Source: Osedax fenrisi
Taxonomy: Eukaryota; Annelida; Polychaeta; Sabellida; Siboglinidae
NCBI GenBank assembly: GCA_964019155.1
Contig: OZ025245.1
Coordinates: forward strand, 16,080,491 to 16,144,490
Length of the DNA: 64,000 bases
Direction: 5' to 3'
Under the pieces are notes generated by a model. The model saw only the letters and a list, made by a program, of their open reading frames with translations, was not told where the DNA came from and searched no databases. Positions 50,995 to 61,376 of the stretch are shown here, piece after piece (positions within the stretch are counted from its first letter, which is position 1; each line of letters begins with the position of its first letter). The position numbers were made by a program, and so were the translations under genes.

Positions 50995-51265
50995 CACATT
51001 TCTTAATTATAATTTAGATCGACTATATTGTAGATAACAAATTATATTATGATTCTCTATTTTATTAATATAAATATAGTAATACATTATTTTATTAAAT
51101 ACATATATATTTTATATTTTTATTTTAGTTATAATAATTTTTCAAAATAATTCCTTTTCAAGTTTATTTATATCTTCATTAATTTCCGTGATACAGTTTG
51201 CGATTGCATCAGGAATATTTAATTGTTTTTCACTTCTATAATGTATAGTTTATTATTATATATTA

Positions 51266-51319
<54 letters not shown>

Positions 51320-51363
51320 ATTACATATATAAATAATATAATAAAATAATATAGAATATATAT

Positions 51364-51397
<34 letters not shown>

Positions 51398-51710
51398 CAT
51401 TATATACAATTTCTGTATTCAATAACTACATTAACTATTAAAACATAATTAAAATACTGTATTCCTAAACAGATTAACTAATGTAATTATATATTATAAT
51501 AAAACTCTTAATCTTAATCTTAAACAAATATTCAAATACTATTCACATATTTAAAATATTGGCCTGCTCATAATTAAATTATAAAATAGTTATCTCATAA
51601 TAATTATATAATATATTTAGCACTATTAATAATATAAAGTGTTATATAATACAATTAGTATCATTTTTTAATTTTATATTTATTTAATTTAATAACATAT
51701 AACAAAAGAT
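49859..51710. other. AT-rich stretch, C/T-biased at its left
   Basis: 49860-50950 is C-richer on the + strand (cacccattcccaaatcatcc), perhaps decayed antisense retroelement, but no motif is readable. (TA)n tracts follow at 50957, 51271 and 51370. Confidence 0.5.
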
Positions 51711-52110
51711 ATTTCTAAAGAAATATAAAACTTACGCTACCTATGTTATTCAATGATGTATAACATGAGCAATGAACAATGCAATGTGCTATAATGTGTG
51801 TAATTGTGTATAACTCTATTGTTTATAAATGTAAATTCATAACAAACTAAATAACAGTAACAAATATGTTTTAAATAATTATTGATATGATGAAACATAA
51901 TTGTTCATTATTAATATATAACAAAGCAATAGGATTTTTTGTATTAAATGCTATATATCTTTGTATTAAAACATAGTAAAACCTAACTTATATTACATGT
52001 AATTTAATAGAACAATAGACATATTGTTGCGTAACGAACGCGTTAAACATACACATCTATGACAAAGATTTCGATAGTGCTGCTAGCGGTGGTATAGGTT
52101 AACTCTAATT
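51711..52110 (+). mobile_element. CAAAGATTTT-family element, diverged copy 2, right end lost
   Basis: The left end caaaagatatttctaaag and the following cttacgc correspond to copy 1. Blocks such as cattattaatatataacaaa, catgtaatttaatagaacaat and gatttcgatagtgctgctagc also correspond. After about 52100 the sequence no longer matches and no right TIR is seen. Confidence 0.7.
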
Positions 52111-52562
52111 ACTTTTCGTATATGTGCGCATCGTTATATATTGTATATAACTATAACCTTTGTGTTATAACGTACTTGAAAGTAAAACCAATACAAATGA
52201 AAAATATAATACCTGTATAATGGAATTATATATCATTCATATATATATATATGTTTATGTATATTCTAAAATTACTATTGAATTACTAACCAAATGTATA
52301 TAAATATAATTCACTATAAGCTCCTTGTTTTTTGTTGATACCTATATTAAGATAAGCATATTATTAATGATTAAATGATTAATTATTTATATATATATAT
52401 ATATATACATATAAATTTAATATCACAATAAAATAAAAATTATATAATAATAAATAATATTTAAAAGATTATATTTATAATTTACATTTTAATAACAATT
52501 CAACAGTCATTTATTATTTATATAAATAATGTATTAATTTAATTAATAAATAAATATATATA

Positions 52563-52863
52563 TTGTTATTGTTATTGTTATTTTTATTTGGTGGAGTCCT
52601 TTCATCCCATCCAGGAACTTAGATGAAGTTTTCACTTATAACCATATATGGATCTAATGTCCCTTCGAAGTCGCTATCATGTTAAGGCATCAATGGTTTT
52701 AACGAGAGCCGATCATTTATTTATACACAATTATATAAGATCACTTCTAAATAATATTTTAAGACCCATTTTATAAAATTAATTAATGGTCCGGACGAGG
52801 GTCGAACCCGTGTCCTACTGCGTGTGTGTCTGACGCCTTAGCCACTGAGCCACACAGGCAGTT
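52563..52863 (-). mobile_element. tRNA-derived SINE, copy B
   Basis: Full-length relative of copy A: head tgcctgtgtggctcagtggc, B box gggttcgaccc, the same body, and the tail written on the + strand as a (ATTGTT)n-like run. Few differences from copy A; this looks like the least decayed member. Confidence 0.88.
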
Positions 52864-52869
52864 ATATAT

Positions 52870-54440
52870 ACATTTATTTTATAATAATTATAATAAACAG
52901 CATAGCTGTTTATATAAAATCATAGTATCATATATTAATGTATTAAATGTACACAATAACATATGACTAATGATAAATAGTATAAATATGTGATTATATT
53001 TATAATATTAATAATTATAATTAAATCTAAAAATCCTAATTTGATATATCTATTGCCTTGATTTCCATCCCCGTGAGTTATGTACAATGTACACTGTACA
53101 GTAGACCGGTTCTTTCGAATACATTTTTAATCCTTCATATAAAATATAATACATATCTATATTTTAGTATAATATGTATTAACAATTTTTATTAAAAAAA
53201 ATAGTTAACTTTGGACACGAAGAATTTAAAGTTTGAAATATAAATTATTATTTTTAAATTTAATTTAAAATAGTACATGTATAATACGGGTATAATAGTC
53301 ATTCCACCATCTTATTATCTTTGATATTTACATTTAAAATAAAAATATTTAAAATTAATTATGTATTTGTATTATATTTAATGAATTAATATCATATATA
53401 CCATTATTTATATTTATTATTAATATAATATCTATATTTATTTTTATATCTACAAATTACCAATATTAATGTCTCCTAAAACTCGAGAAAATACACCATT
53501 TTACAAAGTATTTATTTCAAAATAATTCAAAAAAATAATTACTTTTTTAAAATTAATATATATAATTATACTTTACATAAATTTGAGTAATCATATTGTA
53601 TTGAATTGTGGATATAAGTTAGATATAAATGTCCTTTATACAAATAAAATTAAAAAAATTAAAAAATTTGCGAACATATTTTGTATTTAATATTTCAAAT
53701 AAAAATCCAAAAAAATTTACAAATGATGTTAATTTTTTGTCTAAAAATAATTTTAATTTTTTAATAATTAATTTGAATTGTATTATTATTATCTATAAAT
53801 TATATATTTTAATTTTTTAAATTAAATTGTCATAATTTATTTATATTAAATTATACGATTTTTAGATGTTTTTTTTTACTAAAATTATTTTATAAAATTT
53901 GGGCATCTAGATTATTATGAAAAATATTTTGTATTGTTAATACTACTTGTAATATATGTTTCTAGGATATATCCATAGTTGGCTTAACAAAATCATTCAA
54001 TTTGATAAAAAATTGAATACAACTTATTTCTATATCTCCCCCATATATATGTATTCAATTTTAAAATAAAAAAAACTATTTAAGATATAGGTCTACAATT
54101 TTAAACATGTATTCATCATAGCATACATAATTGTCATAGATGTGAAGGTTTATAAAAGTACGAAACATTCATTAGTACGAACCGGTCTACTGTACAGTGT
54201 AGAATGTACTGTGTACATATATTTGTACATAGATTTTACATAGATTTATATTTTATAAACTATAAATCTATGGATATGAAGTAAACTTCATAACTTACAA
54301 ATCATAAGTATAATTATGTATAGATAGTTAACACACATATACATATCTCACATAAGTGTTCATTATATAATGATACATTATACTATGCACATATACGGGC
54401 ATTTCTGTATTTAATATACTGTATTAGTGGTTTATATAAC
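52870..54440. other. AT-rich stretch, nothing coding
   Basis: gtacaatgtacactgtacagtagaccggttc at about 53082-53112 reappears inverted as gaaccggtctactgtacagtgtag at about 54178-54202, so 53.08-54.21 kb may be a TIR-bounded AT-rich element of about 1.1 kb. No protein is recognisable in it. Confidence 0.5.
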
Positions 54441-54449
54441 ACTATTAAA

Positions 54450-54868
54450 GATGTAGGAAACACATACTTTTTCAATCCGTATTAGATCCGGATTGCATCT
54501 GGATTAATTTCGGATCAAGATAAATGTATCAGGATCCTGATTTAATCCGGATTAAATTTTAATCATAGGATCCGAAAATATAATTTTATATCAAAATTAA
54601 TTATTTTTACAATATACAAAGTTTGCTGTTTTATAAATGAAGTTTATTTTATATTTAATATATTAAATATACGAATATATATTTTATTTGAGATTATATA
54701 ATTTCAAATTTGTTTAATAATTATTTGATACGGATTATATCCAGATTGGATTCGAATAAAATATCGGATTTAACCTTTCATTTTAATTCAAATTCAATAC
54801 GGATACGATCCGGATTAAGTGATAAGGATTTAATTTGGATTGTTCAATACGAGTTGTCAAATTGTATA
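54450..54868. repeat. ATCCGGATT-rich repeat related to the 57.6-kb foldback
   Basis: Contains many variants of gatccggatt, catctggatt and atccagattgg, beginning taggaaacacatac (compare ccaggaaatac at 57580) with related words to about 54850. It abuts the 3' end of the deleted R2/R4-type copy, which may have inserted into it. Confidence 0.55.
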
Positions 54869-55327
54869 CATTATATATATTTTTTTTCGGACAATGGTTA
54901 GTTAATAACCAGAGCCAATTATCCCATTTATTAGCGAAAACATATTAATAAAAATATGACGAAGTAAGCAAGGGAGAGGCCAGGTAATTAAGGATTTTAC
55001 AATACTCCATTGCAGCAGTATTTGCGATAAATATTTAGATTGCCTGTCATGACACGAATACTGAGTAGCGTAATATCATGCTTCATCAGGCCTAACGAAT
55101 ATAGGTCTTTAGAAGTTAGGGATGAGGGTATACCACGCCAGTTCCAACAAGAGGCACTACGTTTAGCCTGCTTTGCACCAGTAAGTTGTTTTGCGTAGGA
55201 GAGTATTTCAGGTTTGTTATAGTAGTTAGTTTTGTGTCGGTAATTAGTATCGGTATCTATTGTATCAGTTGAGATTTGCGTATCTATAATATAAACAATG
55301 TCATTTCGGTAAGCCAGTAAGTCAGGT

Positions 55328-55777
55328 TTACGTACTGTGCTTAGTTTTAGGGATTAAAGTAGTTAGGCCTAGTTTAAATGCGGAAGGTGCAGTCGATGAT
55401 ATGAGATAAATATTAAAGCGAGCTGTTATATTATTTAGACCAATTTTAGTTAAATTGCATTTTTTAAGACCATCTATTCCCGGGGCGCCGTCGTGTAATG
55501 TGCCGTAACATGACTTTACTTCGTTTATCGTAATTGGATGTATATATGCATTACTATTATTAACAAATAAGTGGTTGAATGGAATAGATGGCTTACTTAT
55601 TAACTCACTCCAATATTTAAATTGTAAATCGATTGGCATTTCTTTAATTTCTTTTGTAATATCTTCGCCGTCGAAAATAGATTTAGCGAGCCTGGATCTA
55701 TTTTTAAAATACATTTGTTGCGTTTTAGCAAATAATAAACACCTTTGTTTACGCTTAACATTTCTATTTGATTGCAC
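55328..55777 (-). pseudogene. N-terminal ORF remnant of the deleted R2/R4-type copy
   Basis: 149 residues: MQSNRNVKRKQRCLLFAKTQ, continuing to GTLHDGAPGIDGLKKCNLTK and LTTLIPKTKHST. It is nearly identical to 35895-36290 of the other copy but without its frameshift. The frame enters the deletion junction and stops shortly after. Confidence 0.8.
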
Positions 55778-55960
55778 ACCTATATTATCATTACGTTTTG
55801 TATTGTTAGAAATAATATTGTTACGTAATATTTTTGGTTTTTTTTTAGATTGAACTATAGATGAATTAATTAATTGTTCATAATCTAGGTCTATTAGATT
55901 TGAATATTGTCGAAATTAAAATTCTGTTTATTTAATTGTAAACTAAGTAATATGTATTTG

Positions 55961-56208
55961 CTAGGGTGTAAATCTAAGATATATTGTAAAATATTTGTTT
56001 TGTGATCTAGGACCTTTATTATGTAAAATGTTAGTTTGTATATTGTCAATGTAATCTGATAAATGTGGTGTATCTAAATGTATGGGCAAAGTGTCGTTAG
56101 GGTCATAGTTAGTACTGTTAGTATCAGTAATGTTATCAGTATCGTATGTATCTTCAGTATCGTTATTGGGATTGTTAGTTAGTAGATTGTCTATGTGCAA
56201 AACAGGCT

Positions 56209-56212
<4 letters not shown>
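55961..56212 (-). pseudogene. 5' acidic/Asn-rich segment of the deleted R2/R4-type copy
   Basis: After the (TA)n-encoded IYIY leader it reads KQPVLHIDNLLTNNPNNDTE followed by DTYDTDNITDTN and an NKGPRSQNKYF stretch: a low-complexity Asp/Asn/Thr-rich protein part. Being 5' of the shared region in an element of this type, it is probably the N-terminal extension of the element protein. No nucleic-acid-binding motif is visible. Confidence 0.5.
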
Positions 56213-56240
<28 letters not shown>

Positions 56241-56245
<5 letters not shown>

Positions 56246-57578
56246 CAGTAATATCCTCATAATAGCATCATAACAGAATATTTAATAGCCTCAAATGTTT
56301 ACATTGTGATATTATGCTGCTATTCTAATAATAGCAACATAATAGCAGCATACTATATTTTTTAAATTAATAGCAGCATAATAATAGCATAATAGACTTA
56401 AAATAACAACATAACAGCATCATAATAGCATGACAAATTAATAGCAGCATACTAGATATTTAATGGCAACATAATAGCACTATGTAAAATTTGAAGATAT
56501 TAAATATGCTGTTATGTTGTTATTATGAGGCTATTACTGTATGCTGGTTATATAAAAATCTATATATAAATATATATAGAAATTATAAAAATATTATAAT
56601 AAATAAATATATTATATAAGAATAATTATTATACAATTATGTTTATAAATATAAAATTAATAATCTATCTAATAATTATTAATATCTATTTCATATTAAT
56701 AGTAGAAGTATATAGGTATTCAACAATATCTAATGAAACATTGACATCCAACTTGATGAGGGAGAATGTTTATGTACATATTGAATAAAATAATTTAAAG
56801 CAATAGTGATAATCTGCAATAAACTTCTTCCATATCTATGATTAGTTAAATCGTTTAACTAATGAATCAAGATATATTTAACTTTGTATTTATAATATAT
56901 TATTAAATTGATCAGTTAATTAATTAATTGGTAATTTAATTTATTTTTGTTAATTTTAATCTTTTAAACCTTAATTTATTATAATAGTATGAATACTATA
57001 TTTTAACTGTCTTACATCTGTTCGATTGCTTTATTTCAACCTTTTACTTTTAAAGATGTATTCAAGAAGTATTTAAATATTGATATATTAAATATATTAC
57101 ATATTTTATATAAATATTACCAATTATTTAATTATTTATTATTTTATTAAATTTAGGTAAATCTAATGAATCTAAATTTTAAAAAATAAATAAAAAATAT
57201 TGAATATTTTTTGATAAATTTATAAATTATATTTTTTGATAAACTATATATCACAATGTATAACTATAATACATATATAAAATATCATATATTTATAAAT
57301 ACTTATAAAATAATCAATATCGTATAATTATTTAGGGATCATACTTATATATATAAGGGTACATATATATAGGGGATATAGGAGACATATCATACATGAT
57401 GTAACATATAAGTATACTATTATAGATCTATGGTTTCGTCAAAATAAAACTGATATAAAATCAATATATAATTTAAGTAATCTACTTATCTAGCCATACT
57501 ATAGATACAAATATAATATAAATTAGCATTATAAATTATTGATTTTTTGTTATAATAGCAGTAATAAAATGTTTATTA
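56241..57578. other. AT-rich stretch with agcagcataatagc words
   Basis: 56260-56535 consists of variants of aatagcagcataatagca in both orientations (gctgttatgttgttattatga near 56508), probably a degraded tandem or foldback repeat. The rest to 57.57 kb shows nothing recognisable. Confidence 0.5.
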
Positions 57579-57787
57579 CCCAGGAAATACAATCCAATAA
57601 TAATCCGGATCAAAGTCGATTATTTAGGCTACTTTGAAATCCGAATTGAATCCGGATCATAATCCGGATTCAATCTGGATCATAATCCAGATTCAATTCG
57701 GATTTTAAAGTAGCCTAAATACTCGACTTTGATCCGGATATATGATCCGAATTGAATCCGGATTAATATTGGATTTTGTTTCCTGGG
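57579..57787. mobile_element. Palindromic ATCCGGATT foldback element
   Basis: About 209 bp that folds on itself: CCAGGAAATACAATCCAATA at the left pairs with the complement of the right end (CCAGGAAACAAAATCCAATA). Interior atccggatt/aatccggat words and the aggctactttgaaatccga block pair across the centre. No target duplication is clear. Words of the same kind fill 54470-54860. Confidence 0.75.
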
Positions 57788-57894
57788 ATATATAAAACGA
57801 AGAAACTGTATACAAAAAGTTCACACTTAATATGTGAGTCAATATGTAGGTATATATAAGATAATATATGTGTATTTATGATAATATATATGTG

Positions 57895-57943
<49 letters not shown>

Positions 57944-57978
57944 TAATATATGTGTGATATATATATATTGATATTGAC

Positions 57979-58852
57979 CTGAAGGGTCGCAAGCTTCTCT
58001 CGTATAATGATGAACTTTAGACACGGTTTTCGTAACGATAAATTCATCCGCTTTGGTATACAGGAAACATTGAAAAGGTACGTTACTTTCATCGAAATCG
58101 AAGCCCATGCAAAAGTCCGAAGATTCGTGTACATTGAAAGATAAACACTTCCGTTTACAAAGCTCTACCGTATTTATAGCGGGGTAATTCATTCCTCCTT
58201 TAGCTTTAGTGTTACTTTTCATTATGAAGGTGTCATCGCAATGTTTAACGCTAGTCTCAGTAGTAGGTCGTAAAGTAGCAACGGTTGTAGTAGGACAAGG
58301 AGATCTGGTATAATGATCATATCCGGGAATGTCAGTTACGGCGTTAAACTTGATGTCCATTCCTAAATCACAGCGTTTAAGATCGTCATTAAATACCACT
58401 CCTAAACAAGATGGCGTCATACTGCAATGCTGTTCGCAGTCGTCGTATGTCACCAGCTGAGCGTACGGAATCGTCCCATCTATAGCCCCTCTACCTTCCA
58501 GTTTATCGTATATGTAACACGGACCGTTATACGCTGTAGCCTTGTACGAATAAAGCCTGTCTACTATCGGCGATACACTGGAATGTACCGATTTGGAGCA
58601 ATATCCGAACGGTTTATGCGTGCCGTAGTCTTTAACTGTAGCGCACCACGTTCTGTCCGCGGACACGCTTGTACACTGACGGTACTCGATTGTTTTATAT
58701 TTAAACGGGAACACGCATATGTTCATTCGGTTACTCTGAGCGGGTTTACCCCCGTAGCCGTACCAAGCGCCTAGGTCGACAGCGTGCACCACTCTCGAAT
58801 GTTCTAGAATCATGAAGATCACGTGACAGATAATTAATGTCGGGTGACACAT
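57979..58852 (-). CDS. Secreted fibronectin type II + double PAN/apple domain protein, first coding exon
   Basis: ATG at 58852 begins a hydrophobic signal peptide of about 24 residues ending near VVHA. A fibronectin type II domain follows (about residues 30-86; CVFPFKY, WCAT and FGYC give its four cysteines). Two PAN/apple-type domains come next (about 110-192 and 208-289; each has the C...C..C...C spacing, with CLGVVF and CMGFDF cores and ending HYTR..C), joined by a Thr-rich linker. FN2 domains bind collagen or choline lipids and PAN domains bind proteins or carbohydrate, so an extracellular adhesion role is likely. The frame stays open beyond 57979 only into a (TA)n tract encoding IYIY, so I end the exon at donor CAG/gtcaat after ACDPSG. 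No downstream exon is recognised before 56.3 kb. Base composition is much richer in G+C than the surroundings, as expected for constrained coding DNA. Confidence 0.85.
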
Positions 58853-58996
58853 GTTCGGAGCACACCCCGGGCTATCTGATCCTGTGCGATGGTAGTGTAT
58901 CGGTTTAAGGGGGCATGTTTTATGTGTGTATATATATATATATGTATTCCTACTTTAATCATATATATATATATACAGGCTTTATGCCAAATCTGA

Positions 58997-59047
<51 letters not shown>

Positions 59048-59235
59048 TATATATATCTTTATATATTGTATATATATATACAAATATAAAACCTATAGGT
59101 TTATATTTGTTAATTTATGTGAATATTATTATTTATCATCAAATTTAAATATAAAAATGAACATAAGTATTGAAAGTATTCACTAATCCGAGATGGAATT
59201 GAATTTATATTTATATATATATATATATATATATA

Positions 59236-59460
59236 AATTTCCACTTCTAAAAAAGCATAATCTCGATAAAGAAATATTAAACAATTATAGAACAATATCA
59301 CAATCACCCTTTATTTGTAAAATTATAGAAAAAATTGTGGCCAAGCAATTAAATAATTATTTATTACATTTTAATATTCTTGAACAGAGTGGGTTTAGAA
59401 AAGTTCATAGTACAGAAACTACTTTAATTTCTCTCACTTATACTCAATATGGTATAATAT
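59236..59460 (+). mobile_element. Reverse-transcriptase finger fragment between two (TA)n tracts
   Basis: NNYRTISQSPFICKIIEKIV, AKQLNNYLLHFNILEQSGF and RKVHSTETTLISLTY: the first RT boxes of a CR1/L2-like element, open but short. (TA)n lies immediately on each side (59213-59235, 59457-59479). Confidence 0.78.
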
Positions 59461-59777
59461 ATAAATATATATATATATTATAAATATTATTTATTTTTAT
59501 ATAAAAATATAAAATTAGTTAACAAATCTATTTGATTGTTTACATATATTACATATATGTGTAATATATTATTTATTTATTAATATATAAGTATACTTAC
59601 GGTTTGTTTTAGTGATGTATATAATAATTAAATTATATACGTTAGAATATTTACATATTTTTATTTTAATAAAAAATAAAATGGTTTGTTATTCTGCTTA
59701 GTTACTAAATTTTAATTTTATTTATTAAAGTAAATTCAATTAATTTAATCTAACAAATTATATTTTTTACCTTTTAC

Positions 59778-61343
59778 CTATCCCATAGCATTTGGATGCC
59801 GTAGGGGCGCAGTTGACTTCAATATAATACGTTTCCATCGGTCTCTATCCCGGGTCGCTCGCATCGCTTCTTCTATTCCAAGACTAGTCCATTCAACGAT
59901 ATTATCTTGCCATTGTGTCCTTGGCCGTCCTCTTCTTCTTTTACCTTCAATGGATCCTTGCAAAATAGTATTAGACATAGAGTTTGATCGTGATACATGA
60001 CCAAACCACCTCAACTTCTTTGCAATGACCATCGCCAGCAATTCTGAGTGTTTGCCAATTTCTTTAACAACTCGACTCCGTACCTCAATATTGGTTATCT
60101 TGTCTCGGTATGATATGTTCATTAGCCTTCTTAAACATCTCATTTCCAAAGCTCTAATACGTCCTTGTAACTCCTTTGTTAGCGTCCACGTTTCGCACGC
60201 ATAGAGGAATATTGAGTTTACTAGCGATTGCATAAGTCGAATTTTTAGTTTCAGTTGAAGTGATTTGTCGTACAATATAACATTTAGTTTTGATAATGCA
60301 GTTATTGTCTGACCTGTTCTAGCTATTATTTCAGATTTGGAACCTTTATCGTCTATAATTGCACCTAAGTATTTAAATTTTTCAACTATTTTGAGTGTAT
60401 CGTTGTTTATCTTTATTTCGGATGTGAAATTACCTTCAGAATTAGTCATAATTTGAGTTTTCGTAGCATTAATCTCCATTCCATATTTACGCGATGTACT
60501 GTCAATCTTTTTTATTAGATTGGATAGCTCGGATTCACTACCTGCTAGTCCGTCTATGTCATCCGCAAATCTTAGATTTGTAATTATTTTACCTCCGATA
60601 TTTACTGTACCTATATGATTTTCTAATGCGTCATTCATTATTTGTTCCAGCATGATGTTGAAGAGTGTGGGTGACAGTAAACAACCTTGTCTCACTCCAG
60701 TTGTTGTGTGGAACCATTCACCAATTTTTCCGTCCGAGTAAACAGCACTTTCAGCTTTACTATATAGACTTTGTATAGCTTCTATTAATTTTAAGTTGAT
60801 GTTAAATCTTTTCATAGATGACCACAATGCTTCATGCCAGACTCTATCAAATGCTTTTTTGAAGTCTATAAATACATGAAATAGCGGTTTGTTATATTGG
60901 GCATATTTTTCCGATATGATTCTAAGGTTGAATATTTGTTCACTTGTACTTCGGCCTTTTCGAAAACCAGCTTGTTCTTCGGAGATAAATTCTTCAGTAA
61001 TGTGCTGTAGCCTGTGTAGAATTATCTTTAGCATAATTTTACTCACGTGTGTTATAAGGCTTATTGTCCTGTAGTTTTCACATTTCTGTTTGCTTCCTTT
61101 CTTATGTAGACTTATTATCAGTGACTTTGTCCATTCAGATGGCCATATTCCGGTTTCCCATATTTTATTACAGATATCCGTAAGCAACTTTTTTAGTATG
61201 TCACCGCCTGATTTAAGAAGTTCAGCGGGTATGTTGTCAACACCAGGTGATTTACAGATCTTTAGTGCACGTATAGCAGCTTCCACTTCACTTTCCAGAA
61301 TAGGGAAGCTATCTTGATCTGTAGGTTCGTTCACAGCGAGCAC
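59778..61343 (-). CDS. RTE reverse transcriptase ORF
   Basis: 521-residue open frame. Motifs: SPG.D.IPAELLK, NYR.ISL, EEQAGFRKGRST, FIDFKKAFDRVWH (motif A), TGVRQGCLLSP (motif B), LRFADDIDGLA (catalytic FADD), KYLGA, and the C-terminal ..LRWFGHV.R, RRRGRP and DRDRWK region ending HPNAMG. The C-terminal arrangement is typical of RTE/RTE-X-like LINEs. It is in the same frame as the endonuclease segment, separated only by one TAA; the first ATG used here lies 36 bases inside the continuous frame. Confidence 0.9.
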   Translation of the reverse strand: MLAVNEPTDQDSFPILESEVEAAIRALKICKSPGVDNIPAELLKSGGDILKKLLTDICNKIWETGIWPSEWTKSLIISLHKKGSKQKCENYRTISLITHVSKIMLKIILHRLQHITEEFISEEQAGFRKGRSTSEQIFNLRIISEKYAQYNKPLFHVFIDFKKAFDRVWHEALWSSMKRFNINLKLIEAIQSLYSKAESAVYSDGKIGEWFHTTTGVRQGCLLSPTLFNIMLEQIMNDALENHIGTVNIGGKIITNLRFADDIDGLAGSESELSNLIKKIDSTSRKYGMEINATKTQIMTNSEGNFTSEIKINNDTLKIVEKFKYLGAIIDDKGSKSEIIARTGQTITALSKLNVILYDKSLQLKLKIRLMQSLVNSIFLYACETWTLTKELQGRIRALEMRCLRRLMNISYRDKITNIEVRSRVVKEIGKHSELLAMVIAKKLRWFGHVSRSNSMSNTILQGSIEGKRRRGRPRTQWQDNIVEWTSLGIEEAMRATRDRDRWKRIILKSTAPLRHPNAMG

Positions 61344-61376
61344 TGCATCATCTCCTTCAGCGTTATGTGAATACAG

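Larger units (their letters stand above)
54880..56212 (-). mobile_element. Internally deleted copy of the R2/R4-type retrotransposon
   Basis: Read on the - strand it starts beside (TA)n at 56213-56240, carries about 470 bp of 5' sequence absent from the other copy, then the N-terminal region (55777-55340). It then jumps directly to the RKPDL endonuclease end and the same 3' UTR ending ccgaaaaaaa beside a short TA tract. Relative to the other copy, about 1,586 bp (36294-37879 there) are missing, with a shared tac at the junction. No reverse-transcriptase core remains, so any mobility would need help in trans. Confidence 0.85.

Noticed and set aside
58427..58774. 115-codon + strand frame and the 63-codon - strand frame at 57943
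   Set aside because: Shadows of the FN2/PAN exon, which has clear domain cysteines in its own frame.
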